A program made the position numbers and the translations under genes. Shown here piece by piece: positions 1 to 8,212 of a stretch of DNA of 64,000 bases. Within the stretch, counting starts at the first letter, position 1; each line of letters opens with the position of its first letter. This stretch comes from Shimia sp049116215 (GTDB lineage: Bacteria > Pseudomonadota > Alphaproteobacteria > Rhodobacterales > Rhodobacteraceae): contig NZ_JAGDZB010000005.1 in assembly GCF_049116215.1 (NCBI RefSeq), positions 124,001-188,000 of the forward strand, in the 5' to 3' direction. Below the pieces are notes generated by a model, which had not been told where the DNA came from, made no database searches, and saw nothing but the letters and a program-made list of their open reading frames with translations.

Positions 1-2
1 GG

Positions 3-998
3 GAGATCGACCCGGTCAAACACAACCTCGGCGAAGTGACCCATACAATGGGCTGGCCGCTGGGCAGCAACGCAGGCGGCGGTTCCTTTATCTATCACCT
101 GGAAAACAATCAGGTGTATGTCGGCTTTGTTGTGCACCTGAACTATAAAAACCCGCACCTTTTCCCTTACATGGAATTTCAGCGCTTCAAGCATCACCCG
201 AAGATTGCGGAGCTATTGGAAGGCGGCAAGCGCGTTGCATACGGCGCGCGGGCAATTTCCGAAGGTGGTTATCAATCCATGCCGAAGATGGTCGCGCCTG
301 GTGTGGCATTGCTTGGCTGCTCAGTGGGTATGGTCAACGTGCCGCGCATCAAAGGTAACCACAATGCCATGCTTTCGGGTAAAGCGGCGGCAGAAGCGGC
401 GTTTGATGCGATCAAGGCTGAACGTTCTGGCGACGAACTGAGCGCTTACGAAACCGAAGTGCGCAGCGGTGCCATTGGCAAAGACCTGAAGAAGGTCCGC
501 AATGTGAAGCCCATCTGGTCCAAGTGGGGGCTGACCGCGTCCTTGATGCTCGGTGGTTTGGATATGTGGACCAACACCCTTGGTTTCTCTCTGTTTGGTA
601 CCGTCAAACACGGCAAAAACGATGCCGAAGCGACCGAAGAGGCAAGTAAGCACAAGCCGATCGATTACCCGAAGCCTGACGGAAAGTTGTCGTTTGACCG
701 TTTGACCAATGTCAGCTTCTCGATGACCAATCACGAAGAAAGCCAGCCGTGCCATTTGCGTTTGGCAGACGCAGCCATTCCGGTCACGGTTAACCTGACA
801 AAGTTTGCTGAACCTGCGCAGCGCTACTGTCCTGCTGGCGTGTACGAAATTGTTGAAGAAGAAGGCAAAGACCCACGCTTTGTTGTGAACTTCCAGAACT
901 GCGTGCATTGCAAAACCTGTGACATCAAAGATCCGAGCCAAAATATCACATGGGTGACGCCGCAAGGTGGTGACGGGCCAAACTACCCGAACATGTGA
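3..998 (+). CDS. Electron transfer flavoprotein-ubiquinone oxidoreductase (3' part)
   Basis: This is the C-terminal ~331 residues of ETF-QO; the reading frame is open from the window edge, so the true start lies outside. The enzyme passes electrons from reduced ETF (fatty-acid and amino-acid oxidation) to ubiquinone at the inner membrane. Visible evidence is the family-specific C-terminal 4Fe-4S region: CPAGVYE, then NCVHCKTCDIKDPSQNI and a WVTPQGGDGPNYP tail, which is the usual end of the family. The upstream part carries the ubiquinone/FAD-domain segment with GWPLG and YPYMEFQRFKHHP-like residues. A hairpin follows the stop. Identification is firm; only the N-terminal FAD-binding half is missing. 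Confidence 0.95.
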   Translation, partial: EIDPVKHNLGEVTHTMGWPLGSNAGGGSFIYHLENNQVYVGFVVHLNYKNPHLFPYMEFQRFKHHPKIAELLEGGKRVAYGARAISEGGYQSMPKMVAPGVALLGCSVGMVNVPRIKGNHNAMLSGKAAAEAAFDAIKAERSGDELSAYETEVRSGAIGKDLKKVRNVKPIWSKWGLTASLMLGGLDMWTNTLGFSLFGTVKHGKNDAEATEEASKHKPIDYPKPDGKLSFDRLTNVSFSMTNHEESQPCHLRLADAAIPVTVNLTKFAEPAQRYCPAGVYEIVEEEGKDPRFVVNFQNCVHCKTCDIKDPSQNITWVTPQGGDGPNYPNM

Positions 999-1026
999 TC
1001 GTAACACGCGGATTTTTTACCAAAAC

Positions 1027-1052
1027 ATGGGGCGGCCAATAGGTCGCCCCAT
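1027..1052 (+). terminator. Hairpin after ETF-QO gene
   Basis: An 11-bp stem with one G-T pair and an AATA loop (arms 1027-1037 and 1042-1052, ATGGGGCGGCC against GGTCGCCCCAT) sits 29 bp after the ETF-QO stop. There is no good T-run after it (TGCGTGTT), so termination is likely but not typical. Confidence 0.5.
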
Positions 1053-1110
1053 TGCGTGTTGGGAGCCCCCCGACTACCTTTAAGGCGAGAATAGAGCATG
1101 GGAGTCTCAC

Positions 1111-2817
1111 GTGGCCGGACAGTTTTTAAAATCAGTGGCGATTTCCGCGCTTTTGGCGACGATGGCATTGCCTGTGCAAGCCGATGGCGGGGCAGGGGCG
1201 TATCTGGCTGCGCGCCAAGCCAGCTACGGATCTGATTATGCCGCCGCTGCCCGGTACTATAGTGACGCGCTGACCAAGGACCCGAGCAACCCTGTGCTTC
1301 AGGAGAACGCAGTTTTGGCCTTTCTTTCGCTTGGTCAAATTGATCGCGCCATGCCAATCGCCCGCAAAATGGATGCGGATGGCCACCAAAGCCAACTTGC
1401 AGAAATGGCGATTACCGCGGGGCTGGTTGAAGACAAAAACTACGGTGAGTTGGTTGAGCGCCTGGAGGGGGCTGGTGTTGGTCCGCTGGTCGATGGTCTC
1501 ATGAAAGCCTGGGCGCATATTGGCCGGGGCGCCATGTCTGAGGCTCTGGCTGCATTTGATGAGGTGTCCAAAGAACAAGGTCTTGGCGGTTTTGCAGCGT
1601 ACCATAAGGCTTTGGCCTTGGCTTCTGTTGGTGATTTTGAAAGTGCGCACGCGATCTTTCTGGAAGGCGCGATGAATGGGATGCAGTCGACGCGGCGCGG
1701 CGTGGTGAGTGAAGTTGAAATTCTATCACAGCTAGAGCGGAACGAAGACGCGGTTAAGCGGTTGGATGAAGCCTTTGGCGCCGATCTTGATCCTGAACTG
1801 CGGATGCTGCGGGATGACCTAGTTGCCGGAAAAGTACTGCCTTTTACTCATGTTGGCTCGGCGGCTGACGGAATCGCTGAAGTGTATTTCTCGATTGCAA
1901 ATGCGCTGAGAAACGAGGCTAACGCGGACTACACATTGCTTTATGCACGCTTGTCGGAGTTTTTGCGTCCCGATCACACCGAGGCGCTGCTGTTGACGGC
2001 GGAGCTTCTTGAAACACTGGGGCGCTATGAGCTGGCATCGCAGACCTACCAGAAAGTGCCCGCTGATGATCCGTCATTTCATGCGGCGGAGCTTGGTCGC
2101 GCGGAAGCATTGCGTGAAGCCGGTAAAATTGAGGCGGCTATGGAGGTTCTTGAATCCTTGACGCGCAGCCAGCCGGACCTGCCGTATGTGCACACTGCAC
2201 TTGGTGATTTGCGCCGTCAGGAAAAGGATTTTGATGGCGCGATCGCTGCTTACGATACAGCGATTGGCCTATATGACACGCTTGAAGTGCGGCAGTGGTT
2301 CTTATTCTACGCACGGGCTATTAGTCATGAACGTCTCGGAAACTGGAAGGCAGCAGAGGCAGACTTCCGTAAGGCTCTGGAGTTGAACCCAGAGCAACCT
2401 CAGGTGTTAAATTACCTCGGATATTCTTTGGTCGAGAAGCAGATCAAACTGGACGAAGCTCTGGAAATGATTGAGCGCGCTGTCGCGGCCCGTCCGGATA
2501 GCGGGTACATTGTGGACAGCCTCGCCTGGGTGTTGTTCCGCTTGGGCCGATACGAAGAAGCGGTGGGGCACATGGAACGTGCCAGTGAACTTATGCCGGT
2601 CGATCCGGTGGTGACCGATCACTTGGGCGATGTGTACTGGGCGGTTGGCCGTGAGCTTGAGGCGCAATTTCAGTGGCGTCGAGCTTTGAGTTTTGTAGAT
2701 GAAGAAACCGCAGAGGAAGCCAAGCCAGATCGCATTCGTCGCAAGCTGGAAGTAGGGCTGGACATGGTGCTTGAAGAGGAAGGCGCCGCGCCTTTGACGG
2801 CAACGGATGGCAATTGA
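1111..2817 (+). CDS. Secreted tetratricopeptide-repeat protein
   Basis: A 568-residue protein with an N-terminal signal peptide (hydrophobic residues 7-20, likely cleavage after VQA at 24) followed by TPR-type helical repeats over most of its length; the clearest units are around residues 350-500 (AAYDTAIGLY, AEADFRKALELNPEQPQVLNYLGY, HMERASELMPVDP). Such proteins are scaffolds in the periplasm or on the outer membrane; the partner cannot be read from sequence. Start is GTG with GGGAG upstream. The 3' end overlaps ispE by 11 bp, so the two are probably co-translated, an arrangement seen in other alphaproteobacteria. No enzymatic motif is seen. Confidence 0.85.
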   Translation: MAGQFLKSVAISALLATMALPVQADGGAGAYLAARQASYGSDYAAAARYYSDALTKDPSNPVLQENAVLAFLSLGQIDRAMPIARKMDADGHQSQLAEMAITAGLVEDKNYGELVERLEGAGVGPLVDGLMKAWAHIGRGAMSEALAAFDEVSKEQGLGGFAAYHKALALASVGDFESAHAIFLEGAMNGMQSTRRGVVSEVEILSQLERNEDAVKRLDEAFGADLDPELRMLRDDLVAGKVLPFTHVGSAADGIAEVYFSIANALRNEANADYTLLYARLSEFLRPDHTEALLLTAELLETLGRYELASQTYQKVPADDPSFHAAELGRAEALREAGKIEAAMEVLESLTRSQPDLPYVHTALGDLRRQEKDFDGAIAAYDTAIGLYDTLEVRQWFLFYARAISHERLGNWKAAEADFRKALELNPEQPQVLNYLGYSLVEKQIKLDEALEMIERAVAARPDSGYIVDSLAWVLFRLGRYEEAVGHMERASELMPVDPVVTDHLGDVYWAVGRELEAQFQWRRALSFVDEETAEEAKPDRIRRKLEVGLDMVLEEEGAAPLTATDGN

Positions 2818-3652
2818 GGCTTTTGCGCCCGCCAAAATCAACCTGACGCTACATGTGACTGGACAGCGGGATGACGGCTACCACCGTTTGGACTCGCTGG
2901 TAATGTTGACGGATGTTGGGGATCGGTTGACGGTTGAGAAGGCTAACAAAACCAGCTTGAACGTCGTTGGTCCTATGGCGGCGGGAGTTCCGACGGACCG
3001 CAGCAATTTGGTGATCCGTGCAGCGGAGATGTTGGGCGTTTCGGCAAAGATCACGCTGCACAAGTCGTTGCCAGCAATGGCGGGGATTGGTGGCGGATCA
3101 TCGGATGGGGCGGCCACGGTACGCGCATTGTGCGCTTTGTATGATCTTGCAGTTCCAAGTGCTGAAATGCTGTCTTCGCTTGGGGCAGATGTGCCTGTAT
3201 GCATGGAGCCTGAATTGGTGCGGATGCGGGGCATTGGTGACGAGATCGACCACCTGGACACACCACCAGACTGGTCAATGATCCTTGCGAATCCGCGGGT
3301 TTCAGTGTCTACGCCGCAGGTGTTTGCAGCGATGGGTGAGAGGGGCAACCCATTGATGTCAGAGCAATTTCCGAATTGGACTGCCTTCGAAAGCACGGTT
3401 GCGTGGCTGTCTGCTCAACGTAATGACATGCAGGAAGCGGCAGTTGAGCTTCAACCGGTGATTGGCCTGGTGTTGGCCGAGCTCACTCAAACCGAGGGCT
3501 GCGCAATGGCGCGGATGTCCGGGTCGGGGGCGACGTGTTTTGCAATTTACAAAACCGCATCCGAGCGGGACGCGGCTTTGGAGGTTTTGCGCCGCCAACA
3601 TCCAGATTGGTGGTGTGTACCCACGCGGCGGGTTGGGGCACGGTTCGCTTAG
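2807..3652 (+). CDS. ispE: 4-diphosphocytidyl-2-C-methyl-D-erythritol kinase
   Basis: A GHMP kinase of 281 residues that phosphorylates CDP-methylerythritol in the non-mevalonate isoprenoid pathway. Visible family marks: APAKINLTLHV at the N-terminus with Lys10, the ATP-binding loop GIGGGSSDGA at 93-102, the catalytic GADVP with Asp128, and the C-terminal MSGSGATCFAIY glycine motif. It overlaps the upstream TPR gene by 11 bp. Its TAG stop shares four bases with the TAA stop of the convergent polyprenyl diphosphate synthase, so two isoprenoid genes meet tail to tail. No cell-envelope signal; cytoplasmic. Confidence 0.95.
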   Translation: MAIEAFAPAKINLTLHVTGQRDDGYHRLDSLVMLTDVGDRLTVEKANKTSLNVVGPMAAGVPTDRSNLVIRAAEMLGVSAKITLHKSLPAMAGIGGGSSDGAATVRALCALYDLAVPSAEMLSSLGADVPVCMEPELVRMRGIGDEIDHLDTPPDWSMILANPRVSVSTPQVFAAMGERGNPLMSEQFPNWTAFESTVAWLSAQRNDMQEAAVELQPVIGLVLAELTQTEGCAMARMSGSGATCFAIYKTASERDAALEVLRRQHPDWWCVPTRRVGARFA

Positions 3653-4650
3653 TTTAGGCGGGCGACAACGTAATCGGCGATGTCTGACAGCAAGCCCCGG
3701 ATTTCGTGGTCCGGAAGTTTTTTTACAGCGCCTTTGGCTTTTTCTGCCCACTGCATTGCGTCGTCGCGGGTGCGAGTCAAAGTGTTGTATTTGTCCATCA
3801 AAGAAAGCGCATGATCTAGGTCGCCGTCTTCTTGGCGGCCTTTTTCAATTGTGCGTTCCCAGAAGCTGCGTTCTTCGTCAGTCGCTTGTGCAACGGCCTT
3901 AATCACCGGCAGCGTTAACTTTCTTTCGCGGAAATCGTCACCCACGTTTTTGCCGGTCTGGGCTGAGTCGCCCTGATAATCCAGCAGGTCGTCCGCGATC
4001 TGGAAGGCGATGCCAAGGGCGTCACCGTAGTCAAACAGGGCCTGCACATCCTCCGCAGACGCGCCAGCGATCACACCGCCGACTTCGGTGGCCGCAGAAA
4101 ACAGAGCGGCGGTCTTTCCTCGTACCACCTGCAGGTAAATATCCTCATTGGTGGAGAGGTCTGTGGCAGCGGTGAGTTGCAACACTTCGCCCTCTGCGAT
4201 GGTCGCGGAGGCGTTGGACAGGATGCGCAACACGTCGATGTTGTTGGTTTCGGTCATCAGCTGGAAGCTACGCGAAAACAGGTAATCCCCCACCAGCACT
4301 GAGCTTTTGTTGTCCCACAGCAGGTTGGCGGTGGGGCGGCCACGGCGTTGTTCACTTTCGTCCACCACGTCATCATGCAGCAGAGTGGCCGTGTGAATAA
4401 ATTCAACGGTTGCCGCGAGGTGCACGTGGTAGGGGCCGTCATAGCCACACAATTTGGCGGCTGCCAAAGTCAACATCGGGCGCAGGCGTTTGCCACCGGC
4501 GCCAACCAGATGCGCGGTCACTTCGGGAATGCGTGGGGCATGTTTGGAGGCCATGCGCTCTTCGATCAGGGTGTTGACCGCATCCATGTCGTCGCGCAGC
4601 AGGACTGCGAGGGCTTCGTGCGGCTTGCTTGCGGCGTGATCGAGACTCAT
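3649..4650 (-). CDS. Polyprenyl (octaprenyl/decaprenyl) diphosphate synthase
   Basis: A trans-isoprenyl diphosphate synthase of 333 residues that makes the quinone side chain. It has the two Mg-binding aspartate motifs of the family: DDVVD at 93-97 and DDLLD at 220-224, with GGKRLRP at 53-59 and the GKNVGDDFRERKLTLP segment after the second motif. Start chosen at 4650, where AGGAAG lies 6 bases upstream and the length matches the usual size; an in-frame ATG at 4680, also with a ribosome site, would add 10 residues. Chain length cannot be fixed from sequence; C10 ubiquinone is usual in Rhodobacterales. It is convergent with ispE, sharing four bases of stop codon. Confidence 0.9.
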   Translation of the reverse strand: MSLDHAASKPHEALAVLLRDDMDAVNTLIEERMASKHAPRIPEVTAHLVGAGGKRLRPMLTLAAAKLCGYDGPYHVHLAATVEFIHTATLLHDDVVDESEQRRGRPTANLLWDNKSSVLVGDYLFSRSFQLMTETNNIDVLRILSNASATIAEGEVLQLTAATDLSTNEDIYLQVVRGKTAALFSAATEVGGVIAGASAEDVQALFDYGDALGIAFQIADDLLDYQGDSAQTGKNVGDDFRERKLTLPVIKAVAQATDEERSFWERTIEKGRQEDGDLDHALSLMDKYNTLTRTRDDAMQWAEKAKGAVKKLPDHEIRGLLSDIADYVVARLN

Positions 4651-4709
4651 TTTGGACTTCCTGTCGTGAGGGGTCGACATTGGCCGCTCCCTAACCTTAA
4701 ATCGTTATT

Positions 4710-4931
4710 ATGAAAGAGCTTTTGCGTAGCACAGATCCGACCACCATCGCCTTTGCCACAGCCCTGCTTCAGGGGGAGGGTATAGACTGCTTTGAAATGG
4801 ACGTAAACATGAGCGTCCTCGAGGGCAGCATTGGCATATTGCCGCGCCGGTTGATGGTGCGGACACAAGATTTGCAGCAAGCTGAACGGGTTATGCTCGA
4901 CAATGAGATCGCTTTGGGACGGGCACTGTGA
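4710..4931 (+). CDS. DUF2007-type small protein
   Basis: A 73-residue cytoplasmic protein beginning MKELLRSTDPTTIAFATALLQGEGIDCFEMD and ending in a helix with RRLMVRTQD and QQAERVM. This is the pattern of DUF2007 (a putative signal-transducing alpha/beta fold that resembles a ferredoxin-like regulatory domain). Molecular function is unknown. Its TGA stop overlaps the GTG start of the next methyltransferase by 4 bp, so the pair is probably translationally coupled. It diverges from the polyprenyl diphosphate synthase gene across about 60 bp. Confidence 0.8.
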   Translation: MKELLRSTDPTTIAFATALLQGEGIDCFEMDVNMSVLEGSIGILPRRLMVRTQDLQQAERVMLDNEIALGRAL

Positions 4932-5680
4932 GTGCTGAGCTAACCCAAAACGATTTTTTGAACGGTCGCGTGACCTTATGGCAACCCAAGGACGGCTATC
5001 GCGCCGGGGTTGATCCGGTTTTGCTGGCCGCGACGATTCCTGCAAAGCCGGGGGATCGGGTTTTGGAGCTTGGCAGCGGCGTTGGTGCCGCATTCCTTTG
5101 CCTGACTGCACGTGTGTCAAACCTATCTGTTCATGCCGTCGAACTGCAGCCGGACTATGCTGCGCTGGCGCATCGCAATGCAAAGGAGAACGGGGCAGAG
5201 GCAACGATCTGGGAGGCCGATTTGGCCATGTTACCCATGGAGTTGCGCCAGATGCAGTTTGAGCATGTGTTTGCCAACCCACCTTATTTTGATCGGACTG
5301 CGAGCACAGCAGCGCATGATGCGGGCCGAGATGTCGCGATGGGGGAAGACACGCCACTTGGCACATGGGTTGAAGTGGCCGCCAAGCGCCTTGCCCCTAA
5401 AGGCACTGCAACCTTTGTGCATCGTGCGGAGCGTTTGCCGGACTTGTTGAGTGCAATGCACGGCGTATTGGGCTCCATACAAGTGATGCCCTTGCAAGCG
5501 CGAGTAGGGCGGGACGCCAATTTGGTGCTTGTTCACGGTGTGAAAAACGGGCGGGCTGCGTTTCGTCTTCATGCGCCGGTGCGCATGCACGAAGGGGACA
5601 GCCATACGCATGATGGCGACAGTTATACGGATCAAATTCGCGGGGTTTTGCGCGATGGTGCGGCGCTGCCTTTTCCTTAA
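4928..5680 (+). CDS. tRNA1(Val) A37 N6-methyltransferase-like protein
   Basis: A 250-residue class I SAM methyltransferase: SAM-binding VLELGSGVGAA at 45-55, acidic strand end VELQPD at 71-76, and the amino-methylating NPPYF at 117-121. The N-terminal TQNDFLNGRVTLWQPKDGYR block is typical of the TrmN6/YfiC group, which methylates N6 of A37 in tRNA-Val; that precise substrate is inferred from the family, not proven here. GTG start in a 4-base overlap with the DUF2007 gene. Cytoplasmic. Confidence 0.8.
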   Translation: MSAELTQNDFLNGRVTLWQPKDGYRAGVDPVLLAATIPAKPGDRVLELGSGVGAAFLCLTARVSNLSVHAVELQPDYAALAHRNAKENGAEATIWEADLAMLPMELRQMQFEHVFANPPYFDRTASTAAHDAGRDVAMGEDTPLGTWVEVAAKRLAPKGTATFVHRAERLPDLLSAMHGVLGSIQVMPLQARVGRDANLVLVHGVKNGRAAFRLHAPVRMHEGDSHTHDGDSYTDQIRGVLRDGAALPFP

Positions 5681-5725
5681 AGTGTTACCGCAACGCTCGG
5701 GTCATTAAAGCTGACCGATTCGACT

Positions 5726-5768
5726 AAAAACCACGTCGGTATCGCGTCGGTATTACGACTGTTTTACG
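5726..5768 (+). repeat. Dispersed 11-bp-periodic GTCGGTAT element, copy A
   Basis: Intergenic element containing GTCGGTAT twice (5735-5742 and 5746-5753, period 11 bp), preceded by AAAAACCAC and followed by CGACTGTTTTACG. It matches copy B at 50738-50780 at 37 of 43 positions in the same orientation. It lies 45 bp after the methyltransferase stop and about 110 bp before the DUF465 gene. Function unknown. Confidence 0.75.
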
Positions 5769-5879
5769 ACAGCGTCGGCGGAAATTTTCCAGTGTTAAGA
5801 ATATGTCACAAGTCGCACGTGACAGGGGGCAAAAACTGTGCTGCACTGTTGGGACTACATATTGTTTGCATAGGAGAAC

Positions 5880-6047
5880 ATGATGAGCGTAAGCGCACAC
5901 CTCGAAGAGCTGAAACGCAAACACGAAGCCCTCTCTGACCAAGTCGAACAAGAACAACGCGCCCCTGGCAGCAGTGATCTTGATGTCGCAGAACTCAAGA
6001 AGCAGAAACTCCGCCTCAAGGAAGAAATCACGCGATTATCCGCGTAA
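5880..6047 (+). CDS. DUF465 (YdcH-like) small coiled-coil protein
   Basis: A 55-residue protein, MMSVSAHLEELKRKHEALS, followed by a PGSSDLDVAELKKQKLRLKEEI segment. Charged heptads, a short proline/glycine turn in the middle and a second basic-acidic helix are the standard two-helix pattern of DUF465. Ribosome site TAGGAGAAC precedes the ATG; a second ATG follows immediately. It is short enough to be missed by length cut-offs. Role unknown; these proteins are abundant in alphaproteobacteria. It is convergent with the transporter gene, with only 3 bp between stops. Confidence 0.85.
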   Translation: MMSVSAHLEELKRKHEALSDQVEQEQRAPGSSDLDVAELKKQKLRLKEEITRLSA

Positions 6048-6050
6048 GCG

Positions 6051-6917
6051 CTAGCCAGATTTCAAGCTGGCGCGTGCGGCAAGAACCGCGCCGCCAGTGA
6101 TCAGCAAAGCCGCCGCGCCCAGATGTATCGTGGGCTCGGCAAACCCAACCCCCACCAGAGCCAAGGTCGATAACAGTGGTGCCGCATATGAGGCAGTGCC
6201 CAAGAGTTGGATGTCGCCACGCTTGACCCCCACATCCCAGACATAGAATGCCAGGCCAACCGGGCCGAGGCCGAGGGCGAAGACGGACAACCAAGTGAGA
6301 GTGTCGGCGGGCCAGATGGTGTCCTCAAGTGCGAGGTGCAACAGCGTGGAGAGCACGGCTGTGGCCAGGCAGAAGACCACCACGGAGACTGTGGGGATGT
6401 CGCCGAGGCGGCGGGAGAGCAGCGAGTAGCTGGACCAAGTGAAGGCGCAGGCGAGGGCAAGGCCATAACCGGGCAGATGGGCCGGATTGAAGCCAAGGCC
6501 GCCGCCACCAATGATCAGGGCCGCCCCCAAGAACCCGAGACAGGCGCCAAACAGGTGGCCGGCGCGCAGGTTTTCACCAGGCAGGAGGCCGGACATCAAT
6601 ACAATCAAAAGGGGCCAAAGGTATGCGATCAGCCCGGCTTCGGCTGCGGGCGCGAGGCGCAGGGCGGAGAAATAGAGCGCGTGATAGCCAAACAGGCTGA
6701 GGCTGCCAAAGAGGTAGACCTTGAAGGGGATGCTGCGCAGGGCGCGCCATTCGCCGGTGACAAGCGCCCAAATGACTCCCAGCGTGCCGCCGATGGTGAA
6801 ACACAGCGCATTGAGCAGCAGCGGTGGTGTTGGGGCGCTGCCAACCGTGAAGAGGGCGAGTAGAGCCCAGAGCAGCACAGCGATGAAGCCAACTGCGGTC
6901 GCTTTGGTGCGGGTCAT
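6051..6917 (-). CDS. EamA/DMT-family inner-membrane transporter
   Basis: A 288-residue protein with about ten hydrophobic segments arranged as two EamA halves, e.g. GFIAVLLWALLALFTVG near the N-terminus and YGLALACAFTWSSYSLLSRRLG at the start of the second half. Members export amino acids, metabolites or drugs; the substrate cannot be read. Its ATG overlaps the TGA of the upstream LysR gene (ATGA), so the regulator and the transporter form a two-gene transcript. That arrangement suggests the LysR protein controls export of its own ligand or a related compound. Confidence 0.88.
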   Translation of the reverse strand: MTRTKATAVGFIAVLLWALLALFTVGSAPTPPLLLNALCFTIGGTLGVIWALVTGEWRALRSIPFKVYLFGSLSLFGYHALYFSALRLAPAAEAGLIAYLWPLLIVLMSGLLPGENLRAGHLFGACLGFLGAALIIGGGGLGFNPAHLPGYGLALACAFTWSSYSLLSRRLGDIPTVSVVVFCLATAVLSTLLHLALEDTIWPADTLTWLSVFALGLGPVGLAFYVWDVGVKRGDIQLLGTASYAAPLLSTLALVGVGFAEPTIHLGAAALLITGGAVLAARASLKSG

Positions 6918-7864
6918 GCGGGGGGAATCTCCTCGATCGGCGTGATGATCAAGTTCTCGGTCACTTCAGCGGTTTTGTCTATCTCTGCCATCATCCAGTC
7001 GCGCAGGGCCGCGATGTGCGGACGGTCCTGGGTGCCCTCGCGACAGAGGAAGCGAAAGCGGGCCTGTAGCCAGATGGCGTGTTTGTAAGGTGCTACAAGG
7101 CGGCCTTCGTGGATGTCTTTCACCACCAAAGCGCGGCGGCCAAGAGCGATGCCCGCGCCAGCCAAAGCGGCGTCGATGCTGTGGTCCGCGCCGGTGAAGC
7201 GGGGGCCGTGGCTGGTGTCGATGTCGAGGTTCTTCAAGCGGCACCAGGCGGCCCAGTCAGCCCGTGGGCGCAGGAAGTCGATGGATTCGTCGTGGATCAG
7301 CGTGGCGCCTTTTAGGCTTTCCGGGGTGGGGAAACGCTCCGCCATTTCCGGTGTCATCACAGGGCTAACCCATTCCCGGGCCATTGGGGAACTCCAGAGA
7401 CCTGGAGATTCCTTGTCGATGCCAAAGCGGATGGCGACGTCGACCTCGTCGCGATTGAAGTCAAGGTTGCGCAGGGTGGCGGAGAACCGTAGGTCGATCT
7501 CCGGGTGTGCGCGGGCAAATTCGTAAAACCGGGGGGCAAACCATTTGGCGGTGAAGGCTGGGCCTGCGGTGACCATCAGTGTGGCGTCATCCAACTGCCG
7601 CTGGGCGGCGCGCCAAGACGCGGACAGGGTTTGGAAGCCTTCCTGTATGCCGGGGGCAAGGGTCTCGCCGATCTCGGTCAGCGCCACGGCGCGGTTGAGG
7701 CGGTGGAACAGTTGCGCGCCGAGGTGCTCTTCAAGCGATTTGATCTGATAACTGAGCGCGGCAGGTGTGACGTGCAGCTCGTCTGCCGCTTTGGCGAAGG
7801 ACATATGGCGTTGCGCGGCATCAAAGGCGCGCAAGGCGGTGAGAGGCGGGAGGCGATCAGACAT
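6914..7864 (-). CDS. LysR-family regulator, GcvA type
   Basis: A 316-residue LysR regulator beginning MSDRLPPLTALRAFDAAQRHMSF. The winged helix-turn-helix spans about residues 8-65 (FAKAADELHVTPAALSYQIKSLEEHLG, LFHRLNRAVALTEIG), with the PPL.ALRAF and AALSYQI wording typical of the GcvA branch. A periplasmic-binding-like effector domain follows (FTAKWFAPRFYEFARAHPEI). First gene of a pair with the EamA transporter (4-bp overlap). A small protein gene is divergent 115 bp away, so the intergenic region probably carries its operator. Ligand unknown. Confidence 0.88.
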   Translation of the reverse strand: MSDRLPPLTALRAFDAAQRHMSFAKAADELHVTPAALSYQIKSLEEHLGAQLFHRLNRAVALTEIGETLAPGIQEGFQTLSASWRAAQRQLDDATLMVTAGPAFTAKWFAPRFYEFARAHPEIDLRFSATLRNLDFNRDEVDVAIRFGIDKESPGLWSSPMAREWVSPVMTPEMAERFPTPESLKGATLIHDESIDFLRPRADWAAWCRLKNLDIDTSHGPRFTGADHSIDAALAGAGIALGRRALVVKDIHEGRLVAPYKHAIWLQARFRFLCREGTQDRPHIAALRDWMMAEIDKTAEVTENLIITPIEEIPPA

Positions 7865-7979
7865 TTCAGTTAAATACAGCTTAAGTGAGGTGAGGGAAAG
7901 TCTCGTTTGTTGAGAAGCCGTGTTGGCGTCATATTGGTCTCAGTTAAGTTTTCCATCGTCAAACAGAAGAGAGGCTATC

Positions 7980-8138
7980 ATGATCGAGACTGCACCCAAC
8001 GCCCGCACTCAGCAAGCCTACCAGGACGCGCATGCCGCCCGCAGCGCTGCCTTTGTTGGGTTTTTCAAAGCTCTGTTTGGTGGCAAATCCGTTCCGCTGA
8101 ACCATGGGGTTCTTACGGAACCGTCCCGCTGCGCCTGA
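7980..8138 (+). CDS. Small protein of unknown function, divergent from LysR gene
   Basis: A 52-residue protein: MIETAPNARTQQAYQDAHAA, an aromatic helix AFVGFFKALFGG, then KSVPLNHGVLTEPSRCA. AGAGAGG precedes the ATG at 6 bases, and a strong terminator follows the stop, so it looks like a complete single-gene unit. The central amphipathic FFKALFGG helix could contact the membrane. I do not recognise the family. Its promoter region is shared with the divergent LysR gene, which may regulate it. Confidence 0.65.
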   Translation: MIETAPNARTQQAYQDAHAARSAAFVGFFKALFGGKSVPLNHGVLTEPSRCA

Positions 8139-8163
8139 GGCAGGCACTTACGGGGCAAAAGAG

Positions 8164-8191
8164 AAGGGCCGGTCAGATGGCCGGCCCTTTT
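8164..8191. terminator. Terminator between small protein gene and phaB
   Basis: A 9-bp perfect stem (AAGGGCCGG 8164-8172 and CCGGCCCTT 8181-8189) with an 8-base loop and TTTT at 8188-8191. It serves the upstream plus-strand gene and may also stop phaB transcription on the minus strand, whose stop is 22 bp away. Confidence 0.8.
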
Positions 8192-8212
8192 GGTTTGTAA
8201 GGCGTGTGTGGA

